Positions 1 through 7,459 of a stretch of DNA of 34,965 nucleotides are shown one piece after another. The stretch lies in contig USFW01000016.1 in assembly GCA_900553985.1 (NCBI GenBank), positions 1 through 34,965 on the forward strand, given 5' to 3'. Source of the DNA: an uncultured Clostridium sp. Its GTDB lineage: Bacteria > Bacillota > Clostridia > TANB77 > CAG-508. Position numbers and translations under genes: made by a program. How positions within the stretch are numbered: the stretch's first letter is position 1; each line of letters begins with the position of its first letter. A model generated the notes under the pieces. It saw only the letters and a list, made by a program, of their open reading frames with translations. It ran no database searches and was not told the origin of the DNA.

Positions 1-128
1 GTTATTATTCCATTATCTCCTGTTAACATTGATATGCTTACTCCTGCTAATATTAACAAAACTATTATTGTTATTACTAATGCTATTAATGTTATACCCC
101 CATTGCTTTTTTTACTACATTTCTTCAT
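1..128 (-). CDS. Prepilin-like protein, N-terminal part (runs off left edge)
   Basis: Only the first 42 codons are inside the window. The start ATG is preceded by a good AGGAGA ribosome binding site. The peptide begins with a short basic stretch (MKKCSKKSNGG), then ITLIALVITIIVLLILAG, then SISMLTGDNGII. This is a type IV prepilin-like leader: a Gly-Gly cleavage point followed by a hydrophobic helix, with Thr rather than the usual Glu at mature position 5. In this kind of clostridial genome such leaders often head secreted or surface proteins with large C-terminal domains. The rest of the gene is outside the window, so its function is unknown. It may be related to the surface-type gene at the right edge (34223-34965), but that cannot be tested here. 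Confidence 0.75.
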   Translation of the reverse strand, partial: MKKCSKKSNGGITLIALVITIIVLLILAGVSISMLTGDNGII

Positions 129-358
129 TTTCTTTCTCCTTCTTTTGTTTTATGTAAAATTTTTTATTAATTAAATATTTTATTATATTTTTACCATATT
201 AATATTTTTTATTCTCATATATTAATAATAATTTATCATATATGAATAACTAAATTGTATACTATTAGCAACATTATTGCAATATATTGTAGTAAATTAT
301 TTCTATTTATATTTGTTAATCATTTTCAATATCTTTAATACTTTTTAAAGCAAAAAAT

Positions 359-402
359 AAAATCTCAAAATTTAATTTTTATAAATTGAATTTTGAGATT
401 TT
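359..402 (-). terminator. Rho-independent terminator after rpe
   Basis: Arms 359-378 and 383-402 pair over 20 bp with a single G-T pair and a 4-nt loop. On the minus strand the stem is followed by a T-rich run (ATTTTATTTTTT). It closes the prpC-to-rpe gene cluster. Confidence 0.85.
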
Positions 403-419
403 ATTTAATATTTTTCCCT

Positions 420-1088
420 CTAATATTCCTCTTCTTTTAATTCTTTAATTATAACTTTATAATCATTTGCAATTAAAATAGCTGTTCCTGCAACCAATAT
501 ATTTGCACCTGCTCCTTTTACTTCTGGAGCTGTTTTTAAGTTAATTCCTCCATCCACTTCTATATCTACCTCAATATTATTTTTTTCTATATAATCTTTT
601 AATTTCTTTATTTTTTCTGTCATTTCACTAAGATATGTTTGTCCACCTTTACCTGGTTCAACAGTCATTATTAAGCACATATGAATATATGGTAAAAATT
701 CATAAACTTCTTCTATTTTAGTTTCTGGCTTTATTGCAATTCCAACTTTTGAGTTATTTTCTTTAATATATTTAATAAATTCCATTGCTTCTTCTTTATT
801 TTTACAAGCTTCTAAATGAAAAGTTATAATATTAGGTTCAACTGGAATAAAATCTTCTATTGCTGATTTTATATCTTTTACCATTAAATGAACATCTAAA
901 GGTAAATTTGATATTCTTTTTATATATGCTGAATATTCTAACATTTTTTGATATGTATCTTTCTCCACAAACTTTCCATCCATAACATCTATATGAAAAT
1001 AATCTGTTTTTCCAGCTTCTAGTCCAAAAAATGTTTTAGATTCTTCTCCTTTTTTTACATTAAGTATTGATGTTGATACTTCTACCAT
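420..1088 (-). CDS. rpe: Ribulose-phosphate 3-epimerase
   Basis: A 222-residue TIM-barrel protein of the Rpe family, which interconverts ribulose 5-phosphate and xylulose 5-phosphate in the pentose phosphate pathway (cytoplasm). Visible family motifs are FHIDVMDGKF (His32, Asp34), DVHLMV (His67), FHLEA, the glycine-rich phosphate-binding segment near 141-150, and EVDGGI (Asp179, the catalytic acid), followed by AGTAI. The loop usually written MSVNPGFGGQ reads MTVEPGKGGQ here, so the usual Asn is Glu. Length is normal for the family. Its start overlaps the end of rsgA by 7 bases, so the two are translationally coupled. The order rsgA-rpe is conserved in many Firmicutes. Confidence 0.93.
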   Translation of the reverse strand: MVEVSTSILNVKKGEESKTFFGLEAGKTDYFHIDVMDGKFVEKDTYQKMLEYSAYIKRISNLPLDVHLMVKDIKSAIEDFIPVEPNIITFHLEACKNKEEAMEFIKYIKENNSKVGIAIKPETKIEEVYEFLPYIHMCLIMTVEPGKGGQTYLSEMTEKIKKLKDYIEKNNIEVDIEVDGGINLKTAPEVKGAGANILVAGTAILIANDYKVIIKELKEEEY

Positions 1089-1963
1089 TTTCGTTCCTCT
1101 CTTTCTTTTAATTCATTATATATTTTACAAAACCTATTATATCTTGATATATCTATTTTTCCTTCTTGTATTGCCGTTTTTATTCCACAATTTTCCTCTT
1201 TTATATGTGTACAGCCAACAAATTCACAATTTATTATATTTTCTTTAAACTCCCTAAAATATTTTTCTAAGTTCTTACTTTCTATTTCAGATATATCAAA
1301 AGTTGAAAATCCTGGAGTATCTGCAATATATGTATTATCATCTATTTCATAAAGTTTAATTGATGTTGTGGTATTTTTTCCTCTCTTATTTCTTTTACTA
1401 ATCTCTCCTTCTTCTGTTATATCTTTATCAAAAATGCCATTTATAAGTGTTGATTTTCCTACTCCTGAATTTCCTGAAAAGGCATTTATATTGTTTTTCA
1501 TTTCTGCCTTTAATTCTTCTATTCCTTGTTTCTTTTTCGCATCTGTTATTATAACTTTATAACCAATTTTTTCATATATTTGCTTTATTTCTTTAAATTC
1601 CTCTTTTTTATCTAAGTCTGTCTTATTTAATACAATTACTGAATTAATTTCCAAAAATTCTGCAAATGCTAATTGCTTGTCAAGCATTAATAAATCTGGC
1701 TTAGGGTCTTTGCTAGAAACTACAAATATTATTTGTGTTATATTTGCAAGTTTTGGTCTTTTTATATATACTTTTCTTTCTCCAATTTCTTCTATTACAG
1801 CTTTTCTATTTTCTTCATCTAATATTTCAAATTCTACATTATCTCCTACTACTGGTGTTATTTCATTTTGCTTAAATTTTCCTCTGGCTGTTGCTTCGTA
1901 TATTTTATTTTCTGCTTTTATTCTATATAAATTTGAAATATTTTCTATTATTATTCCTTGCAT
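1082..1963 (-). CDS. rsgA: Ribosome small subunit-dependent GTPase A
   Basis: A 293-residue circularly permuted GTPase that acts in late 30S ribosomal subunit maturation. The N-terminal OB-fold (about 1-70) is followed by the permuted G motifs: NKTD (113-116, G4), GNSGVGKST (164-172, the P-loop), GKNTTT (about 195-200, G2) and DTPG (215-218, G3). The C-terminal zinc site is seen as Cys246, Cys251, His253 and Cys259. All expected motifs are present in the expected permuted order. A strong AGGAGG site lies 6 bases before the ATG. It sits directly downstream of the RloB-like gene and overlaps rpe. Confidence 0.95.
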   Translation of the reverse strand: MQGIIIENISNLYRIKAENKIYEATARGKFKQNEITPVVGDNVEFEILDEENRKAVIEEIGERKVYIKRPKLANITQIIFVVSSKDPKPDLLMLDKQLAFAEFLEINSVIVLNKTDLDKKEEFKEIKQIYEKIGYKVIITDAKKKQGIEELKAEMKNNINAFSGNSGVGKSTLINGIFDKDITEEGEISKRNKRGKNTTTSIKLYEIDDNTYIADTPGFSTFDISEIESKNLEKYFREFKENIINCEFVGCTHIKEENCGIKTAIQEGKIDISRYNRFCKIYNELKEREERKW

Positions 1964-1979
1964 ATTGCCTCCTATGGTT

Positions 1980-2606
1980 TTATTTATTTCTCCTTATTAA
2001 TTCCTCTACAACTTTATATACTCCTGTATAAGGGTTACTATTTTCATTATCTAAAGATTTTCCTTCTTTCAAATGATACTTTTCTACTTCTTTAGCATTC
2101 TTTATAGCTACATCTGTTTTCTCTTTTAAAAGATTATATATATTCATACTTTTAGTATAGCCTTTTATTTTTTCTTTTATATCATTTTGAACTGCTTCAG
2201 ATGAATTATATATTTTTGTTGTATACTCAAAGTGCAATATATACCAATACTCAAATGTTGGAATCGAAGTTATGAATTCAATTCCATTTTCTATAGCTAA
2301 TTCCCTAGCTTTATCTATTTGACTTTGCTTATTTTGATTTATATCTGTATCTATAACCACATAATATTTATCATCTTTTTCTTTTCCTATATCATTTTCT
2401 ATAAATCTTATCAAATCTTTAACAATTCCAACCGGGTCTGTACTATTTCCAGTAGAAAATTTTATAATACATTGTCTACTATTAAAGTTTTTAAAATAAA
2501 TTTCTTCTGTTTTATTCTTTCCTTCACATCCTATGACAATAATAGAGTTTCTTTTTCTACTTTGACGGTTTCTTCCTCTTGGTTTTAAATTTTCTAATCT
2601 TCCCAT
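1980..2606 (-). CDS. RloB-like protein (predicted defence effector)
   Basis: A 208-residue protein resembling the RloB family. Visible features are a basic N-terminus (about 1-20), a strand ending in CEGKNKTE (Glu28, Thr33, Glu34), an acidic VVIDTD motif (Asp86, Asp88), and the diagnostic SIPTFEYWYILHFE block (114-127). The Glu plus DxD arrangement looks like a Toprim-type metal site, but this is inference from motif spacing. RloB genes occur beside RloA-type ATPases in restriction or defence loci; here its start overlaps the end of such an ATPase by 13 bases. By analogy with ATPase-plus-Toprim pairs such as AriA/AriB (PARIS) or OLD nucleases, it is likely a nuclease or effector controlled by its partner. 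No substrate can be read from the sequence. Confidence 0.8.
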   Translation of the reverse strand: MGRLENLKPRGRNRQSRKRNSIIVIGCEGKNKTEEIYFKNFNSRQCIIKFSTGNSTDPVGIVKDLIRFIENDIGKEKDDKYYVVIDTDINQNKQSQIDKARELAIENGIEFITSIPTFEYWYILHFEYTTKIYNSSEAVQNDIKEKIKGYTKSMNIYNLLKEKTDVAIKNAKEVEKYHLKEGKSLDNENSNPYTGVYKVVEELIRRNK

Positions 2607-3874
2607 AGACTATTACCTGTAGCTACAAAAGGAATTGCTCCATATCTACCATTTAAATACCCTTTTTGAATATTTTCATTTTTTCTAACTGAAAAGTCGT
2701 CAAGCGGATATATATCAGTAGCTCCTTTCTTTGAATCTTTTTCTGCAAACCATATTTGGTCTCTTCTAAATATATCTAAAGATAATAGATTTGTATCGTG
2801 TGTATTGAATATTAGTTGTGCATTACCTTTATTAATTTCTTGGTTATGGAAAAATTTAATAATCAATTCTACTAATGTAGGATGCAAACTTCTCTCAATT
2901 TCATCCATTATTAATATTTTTCCGTTTTCAAAAACATCCTTTAATATAGGTGCAAATGAAAATAATATTTGTGTACCTGAAGATTCATAAATTAAATTTA
3001 ATTCATAATTATTTATATCTCCACTTTCATCTGTAACTTCATGTGTCATCCTTATTTTTAAATCTCTTTGTTTTTGTGGTGTAAACGTTGCCGGAATATT
3101 CAATTGTTTAAATAACATTAACATATTACTATCCACATCACGCTCTTCCATTTCTACATTAAAATCCTTTATTACTATATCTGCCTCATTTAGCAATTTT
3201 AAAGTGAATTTTTTCAATTTTTCATTATCATCATTACTATATGATTCTATTGCAAAGTCATTTAATGACATTCCTCCTGTATAAGTATCTATATTATTAG
3301 CAAACCATAAATATGGCTCTTTCGTTTTGTCATAATTCCATGTTGTTGCTGTAGCTAAAAATAATTTATTCTCAATATTTTGGCTTTTTATAGTATTTAG
3401 TTTCCCTTCATCAGCTTGTAAAAATTTATATTCATTTACATTTGTTCTTTCAAATATTCTTGTAGGCTTTGCAGTAAAATATTGGTATAAATATTCTTCG
3501 TATACTCTTTCTTTATCTGCAATAAATCCATATATATATTTCATTTCCTTTATATAAAAAACAAATTCAAATTCACAAGGTTCTTGTCTAGTCTTTTCAT
3601 CAAAAGCAAATGGTTCCATTTCCATTAATTTTTCTCCAACTTGCCTATTGTTTGATTTTCTTATCATCAATATTGCTGATGTAAAAGCATTTATTAAGTT
3701 AGTTTTCCCTGATGCATTTGCTCCATATATTGCTGTACTTTTTAAAATTCTTTCACTTATATTTGGTACATTTATAATATTTCCTTCATTTTCTGTTCCC
3801 GTTGTAGCTTCCATACTAAAAGTAACTTTATCTTTAAATGATTTGAAATTTTTCACACTAAATTCAACTAACAT
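2594..3874 (-). CDS. RloA-like AAA ATPase (predicted defence sensor/switch)
   Basis: A 426-residue ABC/SMC-like ATPase of the AAA_15/AAA_21 type. Walker A GANASGKT lies at about 51-58, an ABC-signature-like SSGTQ at about 298-302, Walker B LIMDE at about 321-325, and an H-loop-like NTHDT near 357-361. There is no long coiled coil in the middle, unlike true SMC or RecN. I chose ATG at 3874 (MLVEFSVKNFKSF) because an AGAGGTG site sits 6 bases upstream; a GTG three codons earlier lies inside that site. Its own promoter is at 3895-3923. It overlaps the RloB-like gene, and the two form a cassette inserted between prkC and rsgA. Confidence 0.85.
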   Translation of the reverse strand: MLVEFSVKNFKSFKDKVTFSMEATTGTENEGNIINVPNISERILKSTAIYGANASGKTNLINAFTSAILMIRKSNNRQVGEKLMEMEPFAFDEKTRQEPCEFEFVFYIKEMKYIYGFIADKERVYEEYLYQYFTAKPTRIFERTNVNEYKFLQADEGKLNTIKSQNIENKLFLATATTWNYDKTKEPYLWFANNIDTYTGGMSLNDFAIESYSNDDNEKLKKFTLKLLNEADIVIKDFNVEMEERDVDSNMLMLFKQLNIPATFTPQKQRDLKIRMTHEVTDESGDINNYELNLIYESSGTQILFSFAPILKDVFENGKILIMDEIERSLHPTLVELIIKFFHNQEINKGNAQLIFNTHDTNLLSLDIFRRDQIWFAEKDSKKGATDIYPLDDFSVRKNENIQKGYLNGRYGAIPFVATGNSLWED

Positions 3875-3894
3875 ATTTCTCACCTCTTTTATAT

Positions 3895-3923
3895 ATTATA
3901 TGCTTTTTTTATAAAAAAGTAAA
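3895..3923 (-). promoter_or_regulatory. Sigma-A-type promoter for the RloA/RloB pair
   Basis: On the minus strand, TTTACT (-35, 3918-3923) and TATAAT (-10, 3895-3900) are separated by 17 bases, about 20 bases before the RloA start. This suggests the pair is transcribed independently of prpC-prkC. Confidence 0.6.
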
Positions 3924-3995
3924 CTGAATTTTATAATATTTTTTGCTTTTTTGCATTTTTTATTCATTTTTCAATTAAATATGATTAATATTTTT

Positions 3996-4030
3996 GATGA
4001 TTTTTGCCTCCGACCCCAAAATCATGAACC
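3996..4030. repeat. Dispersed intergenic repeat, copy A
   Basis: An imperfect copy of the GATTTTTGTCTCCGACCCCA-type repeat also seen at 23132-23260 and 31814-31856. The ends ATGATTTT and AAAATCAT can pair. It is richer in C/G than its surroundings and lies in the spacer between prkC and the RloA-like gene. Confidence 0.75.
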
Positions 4031-4143
4031 CAAATTACAAAAAAGAAACATACCTCTCAAAACTAATTTTAATTTTGATTAATATGCTCCCTATTATTTT
4101 TAATTATTTATTTTAATTTTATATTTCCAGTATATTCAACTTC

Positions 4144-6126
4144 TTATTCAGCAGTATAAGTTGCCATTTCACCATATTTTATTTGTCCTTGATTTTTCAA
4201 AACATCATCTATATAAACTTTTATTTCTTTTGTTCCAGTTCCTTTTGTTGTTGCTTTTATACTTGTTTCTGATGCACTTACTTTTCCTGAATATATTGTA
4301 TCATTTCCAACTACAACTTTTAGATTAACTTTTTTAACTTTTTTATCACCTGATGAATTTGTTGTATTTGAAGTTTCTTCATATATGTTTCCACCAAGTA
4401 AAGATTTTACATTTACAGTAACAGAGACTTCTTTCATTTCTGCTATTTTATTTACTGTTATTGTTATTGTTGTCCCTTCATTAACTGTTTTTCCGCCTTC
4501 TAGACTTTGTTTTAAAACTATACCATCTGCTTTTGATGTATCTTCTTCATAAGCAACATTTACTTTTAATCCTAAACCTGTCAATGTTGTTTTTGCATTT
4601 GCTTCACTTTGACCTATTACACTTACAACATTTACTTGTTTTATTCCTGTTCCTTTACTTATATGAATTTTTACTGTGTCTCCAGCAAATACTTCTTCAT
4701 CTGGTTCTGTTTCTTGACTAATTACATATCCTTCTTTTACAGTTTTACTTGTTTCTTCAATTATTTCTGCTTTTAAGTTGGCTGCTTCTAATAATTGTAA
4801 AGCCTCTTCTTGTGATTTTCCTTTTACATTAGGTACTTTTGTTTTTTCTTGTCCTTTACTAACTACTACTGTTATTGTACTTCCTTCTTTTACATTATAT
4901 TTTTCTATATATTTAGGGTCTTGAGATATAATAAATCCTTCTGGTACTTCTTTATTAAACTCTTCTTCTTTTATCTCAATTTTTAATTTTAAATTTTCTG
5001 CTTCTTTTTGTGCCTCTTCTTTTGACATTCCTACTAAATTTGGTAATTCAACTTCTGGTGGATTAGTAAGATTTAAGAAAGCTAATGTTCCGCCTAAACT
5101 TAATGCAAATAATAATACTAATCCTATAACAATACTTAAGGCTTTATGTTCTTTTATAAATTTCTTGAACCTTCCTTCTTTTTTCCCTTTTTTATTTTTA
5201 GCTTTTGAATCTTCTTCTATATTCCCATATAAATCTGTATTTATTTTTTGTGTTTTAGCTGTTTCGTCATATTCTCTATCATCTACAAATTCACCATCTG
5301 GATTTTTTAATGCTCTTCTTAAATCTGATAACATTTCACTTGCAGTTTGATATCTTAAAGTTGTATCTTTCTTTAATGCTTTCATTATAATTTTATTTAC
5401 TGCACCTGGTAAATTAGGATTCAATTCTATTGGTTCTTCTGGGTCTTCTTGCATATGTTTTAGTGCAACAGACACAGGAGTATCTGCATCAAATGGTACT
5501 TTTCCTGTAACCATTTCATACATTACAACACCTAATGAATATAAATCTGATTTTGCATCTGTAAATCCACCTCTCGCATGTTCTGGTGAAAAATAGTGTA
5601 CTGAACCAATTGTAGTTCCAAAAGCTGTAATAGTTGAATTAGATACTGCTTTAGCTATTCCAAAATCTGTAACTTTAGCTATTCCATCTTCTGTTATTAT
5701 TATATTATGTGGCTTTATATCTCTATGGATAATATTATTTTTATGTGCCATTTCTAATGCTGAAGCTATTTGTATTGCTACATTTACAGACCATTTCCAT
5801 GGTAATGGACCTCTTTCTTCTATTATAATTTCTTTTAAGGTCTTTCCTTGAATTAATTCCATTACTATATAATAAAGATTCTCTTCAACACCTACATCAA
5901 AAATAGATACTATATTAGGATGGACTAATCTTGCAGCAGATTGTGCTTCTATTTCAAATCTTTTTATAAATTCTTCATCTGTTGTAAATTCATCTCTTAA
6001 AATTTTAACTGCTACATTTCTCTTTAAGACTTTATCTTCTGCTTTATATACTGTTGCCATTCCTCCATTACCAACTTTTTCGATAATTTCATATCTATTC
6101 CCCAATACTTTTCCTTCTAAAATCAT
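4144..6126 (-). CDS. prkC: Serine/threonine protein kinase with PASTA repeats
   Basis: A 660-residue membrane kinase of the PrkC/PknB family, which senses cell wall fragments and phosphorylates cytoplasmic targets. The kinase domain occupies about 10-270: GNGGMATVY loop, Lys41 in VAVK, HRDIKPHN (Asp136), DFG (154-156), and SPE (180-182) in place of APE. An acidic then basic juxtamembrane linker leads to one membrane helix (LSIVIGLVLLFALSLGG, about 330-350). Three extracellular PASTA-like repeats follow, then a roughly 90-residue C-terminal extension rich in Ser, Thr and Lys. An AAGGAGAG site precedes the ATG. prpC lies 45 bases upstream, the usual kinase-phosphatase pair. In other Firmicutes rsgA follows directly; here the RloA/B pair intervenes. 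Confidence 0.96.
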   Translation of the reverse strand: MILEGKVLGNRYEIIEKVGNGGMATVYKAEDKVLKRNVAVKILRDEFTTDEEFIKRFEIEAQSAARLVHPNIVSIFDVGVEENLYYIVMELIQGKTLKEIIIEERGPLPWKWSVNVAIQIASALEMAHKNNIIHRDIKPHNIIITEDGIAKVTDFGIAKAVSNSTITAFGTTIGSVHYFSPEHARGGFTDAKSDLYSLGVVMYEMVTGKVPFDADTPVSVALKHMQEDPEEPIELNPNLPGAVNKIIMKALKKDTTLRYQTASEMLSDLRRALKNPDGEFVDDREYDETAKTQKINTDLYGNIEEDSKAKNKKGKKEGRFKKFIKEHKALSIVIGLVLLFALSLGGTLAFLNLTNPPEVELPNLVGMSKEEAQKEAENLKLKIEIKEEEFNKEVPEGFIISQDPKYIEKYNVKEGSTITVVVSKGQEKTKVPNVKGKSQEEALQLLEAANLKAEIIEETSKTVKEGYVISQETEPDEEVFAGDTVKIHISKGTGIKQVNVVSVIGQSEANAKTTLTGLGLKVNVAYEEDTSKADGIVLKQSLEGGKTVNEGTTITITVNKIAEMKEVSVTVNVKSLLGGNIYEETSNTTNSSGDKKVKKVNLKVVVGNDTIYSGKVSASETSIKATTKGTGTKEIKVYIDDVLKNQGQIKYGEMATYTAE

Positions 6127-6171
6127 ATTTTATCTCTCCTTAATATGTTTATATGTGGATTGCTTATATTG

Positions 6172-6906
6172 TTATATGTTTTTTATAACAATAACTGTAA
6201 TATTATCATAGCCACCATTTTCATTTGCCAATTTTACAAGTTCTTTTGGTGCTTGTTCAATATCTTTTTTAGCCCATTTAAACATTTCTTCTTGTGATAC
6301 TAAATTTGTTAATCCGTCTGAGTTCATTATAATTATGTCATCTTTTAAAAATCCTTTTACCATAACATCTGGTTCTACAAAAGCATTACATCCTAATGCT
6401 TTCATTAACATATTTTTTTGTGGATGATGTGCCGCTTGTTCTTGTGTTATTGTTCCATCTTTGACCAATTTTTGAACATAACTATGGTCTTGTGTTAATT
6501 TTCTCATAAATTCTTTTCTAATTCTATAAATTCTACTATCTCCTATATGTCCAATAAATGCCCTATTATTATATATTAGACAAACCTCTAAAGTAGTACC
6601 CATCCCTTCTAATTCTTGGTTTTCTCTTGATTTTTCATATACTACCATATTTGCATATTCCATACTACTTGCAACTAATTGAATTATACTTTCTTTATCT
6701 TTTTCTATCTCTTTAAAATTATTTTCTATATAACTTTTGGCAGATTGAATTGCTAATTTACTTGCGATTTCTCCTCCATTATATCCTCCCATCCCATCTG
6801 CTAACATATATAATTGTACTTCGTCTAAAGAATTGGATATATAGTAATAATCTTGATTAATCTCTCTTACTTTTCCTATATCAGATTTAGCATAAGCTTT
6901 TATCAT
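6172..6906 (-). CDS. prpC: PP2C-type serine/threonine phosphatase
   Basis: A 244-residue PPM/PP2C phosphatase that reverses phosphorylation by PrkC. Metal-binding and catalytic motifs are present: RxxNQD (Arg14 to Asp19), ADGMGG (36-41), EGMGTT, GHIGDSR, MNSDGL and GGYDNIT at the C-terminus. I chose the ATG at 6906 because GAGGTGA lies 5 bases upstream; a longer reading would add 16 residues with no ribosome binding site. A promoter (TTGCAA, 17, TATAAA) lies at 6954-6982, so this is probably the first gene of the prpC-prkC transcript. Confidence 0.95.
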   Translation of the reverse strand: MIKAYAKSDIGKVREINQDYYYISNSLDEVQLYMLADGMGGYNGGEIASKLAIQSAKSYIENNFKEIEKDKESIIQLVASSMEYANMVVYEKSRENQELEGMGTTLEVCLIYNNRAFIGHIGDSRIYRIRKEFMRKLTQDHSYVQKLVKDGTITQEQAAHHPQKNMLMKALGCNAFVEPDVMVKGFLKDDIIIMNSDGLTNLVSQEEMFKWAKKDIEQAPKELVKLANENGGYDNITVIVIKNI

Positions 6907-6953
6907 TTTTTCACCTCGTTTTCCTTGTTTCTCACACATAATTACTTGTATCA

Positions 6954-6982
6954 TTTATATCATAAGTTTGGATTTTTTGCAA
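6954..6982 (-). promoter_or_regulatory. Sigma-A-type promoter for prpC-prkC
   Basis: Minus-strand TTGCAA (6977-6982) and TATAAA (6954-6959) with a 17-base spacer, about 50 bases before the prpC start. Confidence 0.6.
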
Positions 6983-7036
6983 TTATTTTAATAAATTTTA
7001 TATATGAAATAAATAAACATTAGTTTTGTAATGTTA

Positions 7037-7065
7037 TTGATTAATTTATTCTATTATTGTATAAT
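7037..7065 (+). promoter_or_regulatory. Promoter of the candidate type I toxin mRNA
   Basis: TTGATT (7037-7042) and TATAAT (7060-7065) with a 17-base spacer, a near-consensus sigma-A promoter. The predicted RNA starts near 7072, exactly at the first direct repeat (TGTGCCCA). Confidence 0.75.
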
Positions 7066-7070
7066 TCTTT

Positions 7071-7123
7071 TGTGCCCAGCCTTCCAAAGGAGGTGAAATC
7101 ATTTTGGGCAATATCATCAAACT
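7071..7123 (+). repeat. Direct repeats DRa and DRb, toxin-side copies
   Basis: TGTGCCCA (7071-7078) and the 24-base block 7100-7123 recur at 7208-7215 and 7216-7238. On the toxin side they flank the ribosome binding site; on the antitoxin side they are adjacent. DRb differs by one substitution and one missing base. Confidence 0.85.
7072..7110 (+). promoter_or_regulatory. 5' hairpin hiding the toxin ribosome binding site and start
   Basis: TGCCCA (7073-7078) pairs perfectly with TGGGCA (7105-7110). Inside it CTTCC (7081-7085) pairs with GGAGG (7089-7093) around an AAA loop, with one G-U pair. This folds both the Shine-Dalgarno and the TTG start codon into a stem, as known for Fst mRNA of the par locus. 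Confidence 0.65.
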
Positions 7124-7169
7124 ACTTGTATTAATTATAATATATCTTATTCTTAAGATGTTTGATTAA
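7104..7169 (+). CDS. Candidate Fst-like type I toxin peptide, 21 residues
   Basis: A short reading frame starting at TTG, preceded by AAAGGAGGTGA (7086-7096). The product, starting MGNIIKLLVLIIIYLILKMF and ending in Asp, is one hydrophobic helix with a Lys near each end and an acidic last residue. That composition is typical of membrane-acting type I toxins. It lacks the Pro and Trp seen in many Fst/Ldr peptides and is shorter, so membership in that family is by architecture rather than sequence. It has a strong promoter, a self-masking 5' hairpin, a terminator right after the stop, and a convergent antisense-type RNA sharing its repeats. The locus sits alone between prpC and gatB. No competing long reading frame overlaps it. 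Confidence 0.65.
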   Translation: MGNIIKLLVLIIIYLILKMFD

Positions 7170-7174
7170 TACAT

Positions 7175-7207
7175 AAAAAGACTAGAGCTGTAACTCTAGT
7201 CTTTTTT
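7175..7207. terminator. Bidirectional terminator shared by toxin and antitoxin RNAs
   Basis: A perfect 13-bp stem (AAAAAGACTAGAG with CTCTAGTCTTTTT) with a 6-base loop, A-run on one side and T-run on the other. It therefore ends transcripts from both directions and would be the only region of full base complementarity between the two RNAs besides DRa and DRb. Confidence 0.9.
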
Positions 7208-7282
7208 TGTGCCCACATTTTGGGTATATCATCAAACTTTTACAGAAATATATATGACTTTAATTTAATATCTCATTTCTGT
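7175..7282 (-). ncRNA. Candidate antitoxin RNA (RNA II-like)
   Basis: A minus-strand promoter at 7289-7318 (TTGACA, 18, TATAAT) predicts a start near 7282. The RNA would be about 105 nt, ending at the shared terminator. Near its 5' end TTTACAGAAA and TTTCTGTAAA can form a hairpin. It then carries the complements of DRb and DRa side by side, allowing it to pair with the toxin mRNA on both sides of the ribosome binding site and over the start codon. It contains no plausible reading frame with a ribosome binding site. This is inferred; no transcript data are available. Confidence 0.65.
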
Positions 7283-7288
7283 AAATAT

Positions 7289-7318
7289 ATTATACTTTAT
7301 TTTATGTTTATATGTCAA
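7289..7318 (-). promoter_or_regulatory. Promoter of the candidate antitoxin RNA
   Basis: Minus-strand TTGACA (7313-7318), an 18-base spacer, and TATAAT (7289-7294): both boxes match consensus exactly, as expected for an RNA that must be made in excess. The rest of the spacer up to 7459 shows no other feature. Confidence 0.75.
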
Positions 7319-7459
7319 TAGTATTACCATAATTTTCTAAATCACTATGCATTTTTATTAAACATATCTCACATTTTTTGAAATTAATACTATTTAACTT
7401 AAGTTTCTATACGAATGCTATTTTACCAACAAATAAAACTCATATTATTAAGTCATTAT

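Noticed and set aside
6907..6954. Longer prpC with 16 extra residues
   Set aside because: The upstream ATG has no ribosome binding site and lies at the predicted -10 box, while the inner ATG has GAGGTGA at good spacing.
7095..7136. An alternative 13-codon frame starting at GTG inside the toxin ribosome binding site
   Set aside because: Its start overlaps the Shine-Dalgarno itself and the product has no toxin-like character.
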